From Lachnospiraceae bacterium XBB2008 (GTDB lineage: Bacteria; Bacillota; Clostridia; Lachnospirales; Lachnospiraceae), in assembly GCA_900102235.1 (NCBI GenBank), contig FMVL01000004.1, positions 359,023 through 423,022 on the forward strand: DNA of 64,000 nucleotides, given 5' to 3'. Position numbers and translations under genes: made by a program. The notes under the pieces were generated by a model. The model was given only the letters and a program-made list of their open reading frames with translations. It searched no databases and was not told the DNA's origin. Shown here piece by piece: positions 25,125-33,007 of this stretch; within the stretch, counting starts at the first letter, position 1, and each line of letters begins with the position of its first letter.

Positions 25125-27542
25125 ATGGACATACAGACAAACACTGAAACTGCGAATATATATGAGCCCTCTTCCGGTCCGCGCAAACAGCGGATCCTGT
25201 CGGGTTTTCTTTCGTTCCTCATTCCCTGCATTCTATTCACAGCGGTCTGCATTTATCTGAAGATCACTCCCTTCGGCGATGAGACATTCCTGTACGAAGA
25301 TATGAAGCTGCAGTATCCGGACTTTTTCCTGTACTTCAAGCATGTTCTGCGCGGCGAAGACAGGCTTCTGTACTCGGTTAACTGCGGAATGGGTTCCGAT
25401 ATGATCGGGTTCTGGACCTACTATCTGCTGAGCCCTTATAACTTTCTTTTTCTCCTGATCCCCGATGCTCTGATGCCGGCCGGAATAACTGTTCTGATGC
25501 TGCTTAAGGTGTCGACGCTAGGACTAACCACATGGCTCTTCCTTGATCATGTTTCGGGACGACGGATGAGCGGGATGTGCGTTCTGCTTTCAAGTTTCTT
25601 TGCTCTCGGAACGTGGGTAGCTGCCAACATGACCAACCCCATGTGGCTCGATCCGCTGATCCTGCTTCCGGTGCTGCTGATATTCCTGATCAGGATGATG
25701 CAAAGCAATGAAAAACGTTATCATATATTATTTGTAATCACCGTCGTTGTGATGATCATCACCAACTACTACATCGCAGCGATGAATCTTCTATTTCTCT
25801 CGATATTCATGGTGCTGTTTACCGCGCTCGGATTTATCACATGGCGCAAGCTGTGGCGATATATCCTCATGACCGGCATCGGTTGTGTGCTCGACCTGTG
25901 GCTGCTGATACCGACGGTGATTTCGCTGCTCGGAAGCGAGAAATCTCACACGCCGTATATCGTGGAGGTCATGAATACTTTTCTGCCTAACTCCGCGGCC
26001 AAGCCAAAGCTGTTAAACCCTCTCGTCATCATCCCCAAGATGTTCTCGACAAGTTATAACAGTCTGCAGATTATGGAAGGACAGCCGGATATTTATGTCG
26101 GGATGCTTCCTCTGATCCTGACGGTTGCCTTTTTCCTGAATAAAAAGATCGCTGCGAAGATTAAGATCGCGGGGGCATCGTGTCTTACGATCACGGTCGC
26201 GTTCTTCTGCATCAAGGAGCTCAATCTGATCGCGCATTTCGGGACGGAGCCTTACGGATATCTGTACAGATATGCGTATGTGTGGGCGTTCATTTGCGTG
26301 GTGCTGGCCTGCATATGTTTGATGAACCTTGATGGTCTGAGTGTGTGGATGATCGCCGTGTCCGGCGTTGTATGCCTTGCACTTCTGGGCGTAGCTGTTG
26401 CAGTCGTACATACTCAGCTCCTGCCTGCGAGAGGCATCGTGCTTAATGCAGTGATGATCGTGGTTGAGAGTGCGATAGTTACGGTATATGTCAGAATGAA
26501 GCGTGAACCCATTAACGCAGATTCAGTGCCAAAGCAAAGCCGGCGCGGTCTGATAATGTGCCTGGCGCCGTTAACGATATGTTTCATGATCGAGTCGGGA
26601 TGGAACATGAAGATCGTGTATAACTCGCATGCTCTGATGGCTCCGACCGCTTCGGAATATGCCGCTGATACGGAACGGATCAGTCAGGGGCTTGAGACTA
26701 TATGGGAGTATGAAGGTTCCGGTGGCGGTGCGGTCGACGGTTACTATCGCATCGAGTCCTTCCCGCACAGGAATGCAAACGATTCGCTCAGTTTCGCTTA
26801 TAAGAGCGTATCTGCTTATAACAGTCTGCTTCCGATGGAGCACAGGATCCTGCTCTATAAGCTCGGTTATAACGACAATGGCCTGTTCACGGATTATGAT
26901 CCCGGAAACACCAGAGTCATGGATGCGATGCTCGGCATCAAATATATCATGACTGATGGGAATTACGAGCCGTCTGAAGGACAGCATGCGCTTAATGATA
27001 CGATCGTCATTAACGATTATTGCATGAGCGCGGATGTCATTACTGGAAGGACTATTCCTGAGTTGCTGGATTTCATCGAGACGAGCGAGAATAAGTATCC
27101 CGGCGCATCTCCTTTTGATCTGCAGGAACTGCTGTGGAATAAACTGACAGGCAGAAATGATACTGTCTTCACGGATGCTTCGGTGAAGGAAGTGAGTGGG
27201 GAGGCTGATGCAGGGGCTGTTTCGAGCGATGAGACAAAAGCGACCGACAAGGCTTCAGCCGATGAGCCCATGACATACTCATACGAAGTGACTGCAGCTG
27301 CTGACGGATGTCTGTATTTCTACATGGATCGGGATGCGCTGAATCAAAGAAATATTGAGTTGGATCTTGATGGTGAGTTCCTAACTTACTACGGAAACGC
27401 TTCCTGCCAGAAGGTTGTTTGTCTCGGATATCACAAGGCCGGTGATGTTGTGCCCTTTGCTATCAGATGTGTCGACGATAATCCCGAACTTCCGTCCGAG
27501 CCCGTGTTCGTGACGGAGGATATTTCCGTTCTTTCTGAATAA
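25125..27542 (+). CDS. YfhO-family membrane protein
   Basis: A protein of about 805 residues: a short cytoplasmic start, 12-13 membrane segments over the first 500 residues or so, and a large soluble C-terminal domain. The early extracellular loop around YEDMKLQYPDFF and SVNCGMGSDMIGF fits the YfhO family, GT-C-like proteins that in Bacillus help glycosylate lipoteichoic acid. The ATG at 25125 is chosen because the coding pattern starts there; the frame is open upstream to 24708 but that part is antisense to fdtB. No ribosome binding site is visible, which is odd; the stem-loop array ends eight bases upstream. Confidence 0.85.
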   Translation: MDIQTNTETANIYEPSSGPRKQRILSGFLSFLIPCILFTAVCIYLKITPFGDETFLYEDMKLQYPDFFLYFKHVLRGEDRLLYSVNCGMGSDMIGFWTYYLLSPYNFLFLLIPDALMPAGITVLMLLKVSTLGLTTWLFLDHVSGRRMSGMCVLLSSFFALGTWVAANMTNPMWLDPLILLPVLLIFLIRMMQSNEKRYHILFVITVVVMIITNYYIAAMNLLFLSIFMVLFTALGFITWRKLWRYILMTGIGCVLDLWLLIPTVISLLGSEKSHTPYIVEVMNTFLPNSAAKPKLLNPLVIIPKMFSTSYNSLQIMEGQPDIYVGMLPLILTVAFFLNKKIAAKIKIAGASCLTITVAFFCIKELNLIAHFGTEPYGYLYRYAYVWAFICVVLACICLMNLDGLSVWMIAVSGVVCLALLGVAVAVVHTQLLPARGIVLNAVMIVVESAIVTVYVRMKREPINADSVPKQSRRGLIMCLAPLTICFMIESGWNMKIVYNSHALMAPTASEYAADTERISQGLETIWEYEGSGGGAVDGYYRIESFPHRNANDSLSFAYKSVSAYNSLLPMEHRILLYKLGYNDNGLFTDYDPGNTRVMDAMLGIKYIMTDGNYEPSEGQHALNDTIVINDYCMSADVITGRTIPELLDFIETSENKYPGASPFDLQELLWNKLTGRNDTVFTDASVKEVSGEADAGAVSSDETKATDKASADEPMTYSYEVTAAADGCLYFYMDRDALNQRNIELDLDGEFLTYYGNASCQKVVCLGYHKAGDVVPFAIRCVDDNPELPSEPVFVTEDISVLSE

Positions 27543-27582
27543 TCCCCCTGATACGCACATATTTTATCGATATGAAAGCCGG

Positions 27583-27623
27583 TTTATGACTTACAGAGCA
27601 GAAAGTTGCTCTCAAGTCATAAA
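27583..27623. other. Long hairpin between convergent genes
   Basis: TTTATGACTT at 27583-27592 pairs perfectly with AAGTCATAAA at 27614-27623, and inside it AGAGCA pairs with TGCTCT around a GAAAGT loop. It lies 41 bp after the YfhO-like stop and 99 bp from the MBOAT stop. There is no T-run on either side, so it may stop or protect both transcripts rather than act as a classic terminator. Confidence 0.55.
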
Positions 27624-27634
27624 TCGTTGTCGGG

Positions 27635-27696
27635 GCAGCCGAAACTGGGCGGACAAAGAGGCGGAGCAGGCGAAACTGGGCAGGCAAAGAGGCGAA
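27635..27696. repeat. 31-bp tandem repeat, two units
   Basis: Units at 27635-27665 and 27666-27696 share GAAACTGGGC, CAAAGAGGCG and most other bases with no gap. They fill the non-coding space between two convergent genes, just after the hairpin at 27583. Nothing else is seen in this stretch. Confidence 0.65.
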
Positions 27697-27721
27697 GCGG
27701 GTGTGATAAGAAGAGGGCGCG

Positions 27722-29248
27722 TCAGAACATCGCGCCGTAGATGAATGCGCTGTTTCCGAAGTAAGCAAACATACCCGTAAGCAGTACCAGAATAATGAGT
27801 ACGAACTTGCCTTTGAACGTGGAGAGATCCATGGGCTTGATCGGGTTATTGCCCTCGTTCTTAAGAAGAGCACAGATCTCTACAGCGACAAGCACGATCA
27901 GCCATGCAAGCGTATAAACATAGAAATATGTGATTCCGGGCTGATTCGTGAATATCCGCTTAAACACCGTAACGGTCATTCCAAGATCCGCAGTTCTGAA
28001 CGGTACCCATAGAAAATTAACTACAAGGAATGTGAGCACAACTTTCAGCGCGTTAACGGCAGTGTTTACTTTGTGTTTCTTAACGTCGGATGCTATATCA
28101 ACCGCAGTCATCTCCGCGACTTCCACACCACTAACTTTCCTCAACTTGACAAACGATGCAGCTTTCTCGATCACCTGCGCGAGGCCGTGGCCTGCGCCCC
28201 ACACGAGGAAGTTCAAGGTCGAGCCGTGCCAGATGCCGCTTAAGAGCATCGCGATCATGATGTTGGCAAGGGTCCGCGCCCTGCCTTTGCGGTTACCGCC
28301 GAGCGGTATATAGATGTATTCCGTTATCCAGGATGAAAGGCTTATATGCCATCTCTTCCAGAAGTCTGACGGTGATGAAGCCAGGTAAGGAAGATTGAAG
28401 TTTTCTTTAATCTCGAATCCGAGGATCGTGGCGATACCTATCGCCATGTTACTGTATCCCGCGAAGTCAAAATACAGCTGCAGAGTATATGTCAGAGTGT
28501 TCCACAGAAGCGACATTCCGCTGTAGGCGGACGGCGATGCGTAGACTGCGTTTACGGCTACTGAGAGTCTGTCGGCCATGGCGGCCTTCATGAACGCGCC
28601 GAGAGCGAAACGCTGGATCCCGATCTCAAGATTCTCGCGCGTGATCACATGCTCACGCCTGATCTGAGGAAGGAATTCGTGTGCCTTCATGATAGGTCCG
28701 GAGATCAGAATAGGGAAGAATCCGAGGAAAAGAAGGACATCCATCAGGTTATGCTTATCCTTTAGTTTGCCGGTGTAGGAATCCGCAAGATAGCTTATCG
28801 CTTCAAAGATATAGAATGAGATCCCGATCGGCATGATCACGGCGAGTCCGCCCGGAAGCTTAAACATCCCGATGTATTTGAAGAAACAAAGTACGAGCAG
28901 GTTCACGGATACTCCGAAGACGAGAAGCCGCTTCCCGCCGCCGGGAGCATCGGTCGCATCGATACCGTCAGAATCACCCTTCCCATCGCCGGAAGCACCG
29001 ACCGTATCCGCATCATCAGAACCACCCTTCCCGCCGGAAGATCGGTCATGGATCCGGCCGCCGATCAGCCAGGTGAAAACGGACACTGCAAGGAGCACAG
29101 CCGAGAAACGCCAGTCGATCAGCGCATAGAAAACATAGCTGCCCAAAACGATGAGTGCGTTCTGCGCGAGCATCCTTTTCTCCGTCAGCTTATATGCGAT
29201 CAGAAAAACAAGTATGAATACCAAGAATTTGATCGACAGAAAAGTCAT
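27722..29248 (-). CDS. MBOAT O-acyltransferase, AlgI/DltB-like
   Basis: A 508-residue polytopic protein. The MBOAT signature is clear: LQLYFDFAGYSNMAIG, LPYLASSPSDFWKRWHISLS, TEYIYIPLGGNRKG and the active-site His in LLSGIWHGSTLNF. Such proteins pass acyl groups across the membrane to sugars. Between the third and fourth membrane segments lies a 35-residue low-complexity stretch rich in Gly, Asp and Ser (about residues 67-105), absent from the other MBOAT in this window. The SGNH protein gene ends 21 bp upstream, so the two probably form an O-acetylation pair. Confidence 0.9.
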   Translation of the reverse strand: MTFLSIKFLVFILVFLIAYKLTEKRMLAQNALIVLGSYVFYALIDWRFSAVLLAVSVFTWLIGGRIHDRSSGGKGGSDDADTVGASGDGKGDSDGIDATDAPGGGKRLLVFGVSVNLLVLCFFKYIGMFKLPGGLAVIMPIGISFYIFEAISYLADSYTGKLKDKHNLMDVLLFLGFFPILISGPIMKAHEFLPQIRREHVITRENLEIGIQRFALGAFMKAAMADRLSVAVNAVYASPSAYSGMSLLWNTLTYTLQLYFDFAGYSNMAIGIATILGFEIKENFNLPYLASSPSDFWKRWHISLSSWITEYIYIPLGGNRKGRARTLANIMIAMLLSGIWHGSTLNFLVWGAGHGLAQVIEKAASFVKLRKVSGVEVAEMTAVDIASDVKKHKVNTAVNALKVVLTFLVVNFLWVPFRTADLGMTVTVFKRIFTNQPGITYFYVYTLAWLIVLVAVEICALLKNEGNNPIKPMDLSTFKGKFVLIILVLLTGMFAYFGNSAFIYGAMF

Positions 29249-29269
29249 CCGTTAATCCCTTATTTCCTA

Positions 29270-30313
29270 TCAGTTGATTCCTTTTTCCCGCAAAAGTTCG
29301 TAGAGTTCATCGGCGATCAGGCGGTGCGCGTCGTCGTTCATATGGCCGGTCATCATGGACGTATTCCAGAAGCCGTGGACCGCGATATGATCCTCGTAAT
29401 ATGCTTTGGAAAAAGCATCCGTCATGTCAACAAAATCCACGTCATGCGCCTCGCAGCCCCTGCGGAAGATCTCATCGGTCGAAGCAGTGCTGAGCTGAAG
29501 CTCTCCGTCCGCGGATAGCGTCGTCATAGGGTGGTAAACGATGATGATCGGTCCATCGAACCTAGACCGCATCATGTCAAATACCTCATTTAGCGCCTGC
29601 TCGTATTCGGCCGGATCGGATACGCCCTCATCGCTGTAGAGGAACCCGGCGAAGTCCAGATCCGCTGACTTGCTGCTCTTATACGTCTCGTACTGATTCG
29701 TAAAAAGGCGGAGCAGAGGGACCCAGTTTTTGACTGCGATCATGATGCGCTGCTTCGTCGTGAGCGAAGAAGTCAGAGCCCCGATCGTATCATTTTCCTC
29801 GGAAAAACCGCACTGATCAAGCGCAGCACGAAGAGATTCCGGAGAATGCTTCGTCCAGATCAGTTCGATGATGAGCCCCTGCATATCCGGGAATTCGCTG
29901 CACAGTCCGTCAAAGTGTCTGACCATGTCATCAAAGAACATGCCGCTGTGGGCGATATTATAAAATTTTAGAGAGTCTTTATAGCCGAATCTGGCGTTTA
30001 ACAGATCGCTGAAACGCTCGCCTTTTCCGACACGGAAGCCCTCGGTGTTGGAGGAGCCGAGTACGCATATGATCTCTTTTTCTCTGGGAAGGTCCGGGTT
30101 GATGTACCCGTATGAATCTATCGTCTGGATGCCGTAGCCCTCGGTCCCGTACAGGCCCCACATATGCGGGTACATGAGTCCGGGGGTCGCGCCGCCGCTC
30201 CGGGGCATTTCATGGACCGGATGATAATAGGCGAAGCATAGTAAGTTGAGTATAAGGACTGCGCAGATGAGCGCCAGGATCCATTGGGACAGTTGTTTAA
30301 CGAAGTTCTTCAT
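29270..30313 (-). CDS. SGNH-hydrolase-like membrane-anchored protein
   Basis: A 347-residue protein with one N-terminal membrane anchor (about 10-30) and an extracytoplasmic SGNH-like domain. VLGSSNTEG carries the block I Ser, and a C-terminal MNDDAHR segment holds the Asp and His of block V. It should work with the MBOAT encoded 21 bp downstream, as AlgI works with AlgJ/AlgX or DltB with DltD, to place acetyl groups on a surface polymer (inference). TTTATGAAG at the start is preceded by only a weak binding site. Confidence 0.75.
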   Translation of the reverse strand: MKNFVKQLSQWILALICAVLILNLLCFAYYHPVHEMPRSGGATPGLMYPHMWGLYGTEGYGIQTIDSYGYINPDLPREKEIICVLGSSNTEGFRVGKGERFSDLLNARFGYKDSLKFYNIAHSGMFFDDMVRHFDGLCSEFPDMQGLIIELIWTKHSPESLRAALDQCGFSEENDTIGALTSSLTTKQRIMIAVKNWVPLLRLFTNQYETYKSSKSADLDFAGFLYSDEGVSDPAEYEQALNEVFDMMRSRFDGPIIIVYHPMTTLSADGELQLSTASTDEIFRRGCEAHDVDFVDMTDAFSKAYYEDHIAVHGFWNTSMMTGHMNDDAHRLIADELYELLREKGIN

Positions 30314-30331
30314 AAATCATTCGTAGGCGCA

Positions 30332-31234
30332 CTAACGCACCGCGCCGATCAGCTCACCTATGTCTTCCGTGCCGGTGCGTTTCATGTAATCTTCGATGCC
30401 TGAGATCACACGGAGCGTCGTGTCGGGCTCGACGAAATTCATCGCGCCGACAGCGACCATCGTCGCGCCTGCGAGAATGAATTCGAGCGCATCTTCCGCG
30501 CACGTGATCCCGCCCATTCCGATGATCGGGATCTTCACGGTCTGCGCGACCTGATATACCATGCGGACCGCAACCGGACGGATCGCGGGGCCTGAGAGGC
30601 CGCCGGTCTTATTTGCAAGTGCAAAAGTCCTGCGGTTTATGTCTATCTTCATTCCGGTGATCGTATTGATGAGAGAAAGTCCGTCTGCGCCGGCCGATTC
30701 CGCCGCGCGCGCCATCTCCGTTATGTCCGTTACGTTCGGGGACAGTTTCATGATCACGGGCTGTTTGGCCACTGCTTTGATACGCGATGTGATGCTCTCA
30801 AGCGCTTTTGCATTCTGGCCGAAAGCGATCGCGCCCTCTTTTACATTCGGACAGGACACATTTATCTCGAGCATGTCTACGGGCTCGTCCGCAAGCCGCT
30901 CAACCACTTCCACATACTCATCTTCCGTCCTGCCGCAGACGTTCACGATGATCTTCGTATCGAACCCCTTCAAAAAAGGAATATCGCGCTCGCAGAAAAC
31001 ATCGATGCCCGGATTCTGAAGGCCTATGGCGTTTAGCATGCCGCCGTAAACTTCTGTCACACGCGGTGTCGGATTGCCGACCCAGGGTATCGGAGCCACG
31101 CCCTTGGTCGTGACTGCGCCGAGCTTGGACAGGTCTATGAAGTCGCCGTATTCCATTCCGGAGCCGAAAGTGCCTGAGGCTACGGTAACTGGATTCTTAA
31201 AAGTAACTCCGGCTATTTTGACTTGTGTGTTCAT
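30332..31234 (-). CDS. pyrD: Dihydroorotate dehydrogenase, catalytic subunit (type 1B)
   Basis: A 300-residue flavoprotein. VASGTFGSGMEYG, the GVAPIPWVGNPTPRV segment, NVSCPNVKEG with the catalytic Cys of class 1 enzymes, and IIGMGGI for FMN phosphate binding are all present. It oxidises dihydroorotate to orotate in pyrimidine synthesis and passes electrons through PyrK to NAD. The ATG at 31234 has AAAGGAT upstream; 13 more in-frame codons exist but overlap the intercistronic hairpin. The gene follows pyrK, separated by a 100-base stretch holding that hairpin. Confidence 0.95.
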   Translation of the reverse strand: MNTQVKIAGVTFKNPVTVASGTFGSGMEYGDFIDLSKLGAVTTKGVAPIPWVGNPTPRVTEVYGGMLNAIGLQNPGIDVFCERDIPFLKGFDTKIIVNVCGRTEDEYVEVVERLADEPVDMLEINVSCPNVKEGAIAFGQNAKALESITSRIKAVAKQPVIMKLSPNVTDITEMARAAESAGADGLSLINTITGMKIDINRRTFALANKTGGLSGPAIRPVAVRMVYQVAQTVKIPIIGMGGITCAEDALEFILAGATMVAVGAMNFVEPDTTLRVISGIEDYMKRTGTEDIGELIGAVR

Positions 31235-31261
31235 GCTTGTATCCTTTACTACAGCGGGCCT

Positions 31262-31321
31262 ACCATCAAACATATCCTTTGCTGCGACCTATCGTACTCG
31301 CTGCAGGATATATTTGATGGT
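31262..31321 (-). promoter_or_regulatory. Long hairpin between pyrK and pyrD
   Basis: ACCATCAAATATATCCT and AGGATATGTTTGATGGT (minus strand) form a 17-bp stem whose only non-Watson-Crick pair is a G-U. Inside, TGCAGCGA and TCGCAGCA extend it around a ten-base loop. The G-U pair exists only in minus-strand RNA, the pyrKD transcript, and would be an A-C mismatch on the other strand. It starts 14 bases after pyrK and ends 27 bases before pyrD. It could affect translation or stability of the pyrD part of the message. Confidence 0.7.
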
Positions 31322-31334
31322 CTCCCGCTTATTA

Positions 31335-32144
31335 TTAGATGTCCAACGCATCTACGTCAAAGACGGGGCCTTCGGTGCAGATGCGGGCGTTGTTTACATG
31401 GGAGTGAGGGTCTGTTTCGCGGGTCTTCACAACGCAGCCCAAGCAGGCGCCGACTCCGCAGGCCATGCGCTCCTCTAAGGAAACGTATGCTTTGATCCCT
31501 TTTTCACGGGAATACTTAGCGATGGCGCGAAGCATCGGCATGGGACCGCACGCAAGGATCAGGTCGCACTCGCCTAAGCCGGTGCCGATCTTGGCATCCA
31601 TCACGTCGAGAACATTACCTTTGGTCTCGACCGAACCGTCCTCTGTCGCGATGTGAACCACGGACAGGTCCTTGAACTCCTCCGCGAGGAAAAGATCGCT
31701 GTTGCGGTAGCCGAGGATCGTGTTGAGATACGGTTCCGGATAGGGACTTCTCTCCTCGAGTTCCTTAGCCAGCTGAAGCATCGGAGGGATCCCGATCCCG
31801 CCGCCCATGAGCACGGGATGGCGGTAGTTGGTCACCAGATCGTCAACATCGTAACCGTTGCCAAGAATTCCGATGATCGGAACGGAATCGCCAGGAGTGA
31901 GCTGTGAGAGCACCTCTGTTCCGGTGTTAGATCCGGTCACGCGGTATACGAGCCTGAGTCTGTCGCCGTCGACCTCGCAGATGGAGATCGGGCGGGGCAG
32001 GAGCTTCGAGCGGTCATTTGTGTACACGCCGATGAACTGGCCGGCATGCGCTTCACGGGCGAGCTCCGTCGATATCCTCAGGTCATAGATGTTGTCGGAT
32101 ATTTTTCTTTGTAAGATTACTTTGGCTTGAACTTTTTTCTTCAT
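31335..32144 (-). CDS. pyrK: Dihydroorotate dehydrogenase, electron-transfer subunit
   Basis: A 269-residue ferredoxin-reductase-like protein. LLPRPISICE is the FAD-binding RxxS-type motif, LMGGGIGIPPMLQLAKEL the NAD-binding glycine loop, and CGVGACLGC plus a Cys about 20 residues later bind the 2Fe-2S cluster. It carries electrons from PyrD to NAD. It is the first gene of the pyrK-pyrD unit and lies between two surface-glycan gene groups with no other pyr gene in view. Confidence 0.94.
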   Translation of the reverse strand: MKKKVQAKVILQRKISDNIYDLRISTELAREAHAGQFIGVYTNDRSKLLPRPISICEVDGDRLRLVYRVTGSNTGTEVLSQLTPGDSVPIIGILGNGYDVDDLVTNYRHPVLMGGGIGIPPMLQLAKELEERSPYPEPYLNTILGYRNSDLFLAEEFKDLSVVHIATEDGSVETKGNVLDVMDAKIGTGLGECDLILACGPMPMLRAIAKYSREKGIKAYVSLEERMACGVGACLGCVVKTRETDPHSHVNNARICTEGPVFDVDALDI

Positions 32145-32152
32145 GTTGGTTA

Positions 32153-32237
32153 CCGATGCAGGTCAGTGGTGTAACGGGCGGTACAGATCGCCGATGCGGG
32201 TCAATGGTGTAACCGGCGATACAGATCGCCGATGCGG
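32153..32237. repeat. 38-bp tandem duplication at a GT2 gene 3' end
   Basis: Units at 32153-32190 and 32191-32228 are nearly identical, and nine bases of a third begin at 32229. The right-hand unit encodes the last codons of the GT2 protein (RIGDLYRRLHH and stop). The left-hand unit repeats them beyond the stop, in the gap before pyrK. Confidence 0.75.
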
Positions 32238-32947
32238 CTTTTAAATGTATAGGCCAGATATCTGGCGCGGGATACGCGTCCCCATTCATACTGGAGTTTC
32301 AGCGTCTCTCTGAAGCCGGTATTCGAACCGGACATTCCGCCGAGACGGATATCAGCCAGAACTTCGTATATCGGAGTAAAGACCGCGCCCTTATCCATCG
32401 CGCCCTTCATCCAGGCGTAATCTGCACTCGATCTGAACGAAGTGTCGTAGAGACCGAAATCGCGATAGCAGGCAGGTGTGATGAACGATCCGGGATGATT
32501 GATCATGCGATCGAGCAGAAAGTCGTGATGGTAGAATTCCATAGTCTTAAGCCGGTCGCCGTCAAAAGTGCGGATCATGCCATAGATGATCTCATGCTCC
32601 GCGCCGGTATAGGCATTTTTGATGAGATCGAATGCGTTCGGGGCAAAGCGGTCATCGGAATTGATTATGCCAATAAGATCGCCGGTTGCCAGCTTAATGC
32701 CCTTGTTCATCGCATCATAGATACCGCCGTCAGGCTCGGAAACTATCTTCACCTCGTACGGCACGCGGTCACTGTATTCTCTGATGATATCAAGAGTGCC
32801 GTCAGTAGATGCGCCGTCGATGATGATATGCTCCATGTTAACGCAGTGCTGGGCTTCAACCGAATCCAGAGTATCCCCGATGGTGGAAGCGCTGTTAAAG
32901 CACGGCGTGATCACGGACATTTTGAGGTCATTCGTCTTGTTCTCCAT
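32201..32947 (-). CDS. GT2 glycosyltransferase
   Basis: A 248-residue GT-A protein with SVITPCFNSASTI, IIDGASTDGTLD, SEPDGGIYDAMNKGI and NSDDRF, the family 2 layout. It is close in design to the GT2 at 17750-18493, so they are probably paralogues. It sits apart from the main polysaccharide operon between murA and pyrK. No ribosome binding site precedes the ATG at 32947, and the murA terminator ends only 29 bases away, so it may be translated from a very short leader or from ATG codon 10. Its last codons are duplicated downstream. Confidence 0.85.
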   Translation of the reverse strand: MENKTNDLKMSVITPCFNSASTIGDTLDSVEAQHCVNMEHIIIDGASTDGTLDIIREYSDRVPYEVKIVSEPDGGIYDAMNKGIKLATGDLIGIINSDDRFAPNAFDLIKNAYTGAEHEIIYGMIRTFDGDRLKTMEFYHHDFLLDRMINHPGSFITPACYRDFGLYDTSFRSSADYAWMKGAMDKGAVFTPIYEVLADIRLGGMSGSNTGFRETLKLQYEWGRVSRARYLAYTFKSRIGDLYRRLHH

Positions 32948-32975
32948 AACTAATATAATATCTTAATTCGGGGCG

Positions 32976-33007
32976 AAAAAAAAGAAGCAAGCCTTTCAGC
33001 TCACTTC
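32976..33007 (-). terminator. Rho-independent terminator of murA
   Basis: On the minus strand GAAGTGAGC pairs with GCTTGCTTC over nine positions (two G-U pairs) around a TGAAAG loop, followed directly by eight T. The left arm is the last murA codons and the loop contains the TGA stop at 32998-32996, so terminator and coding end overlap. Confidence 0.85.
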
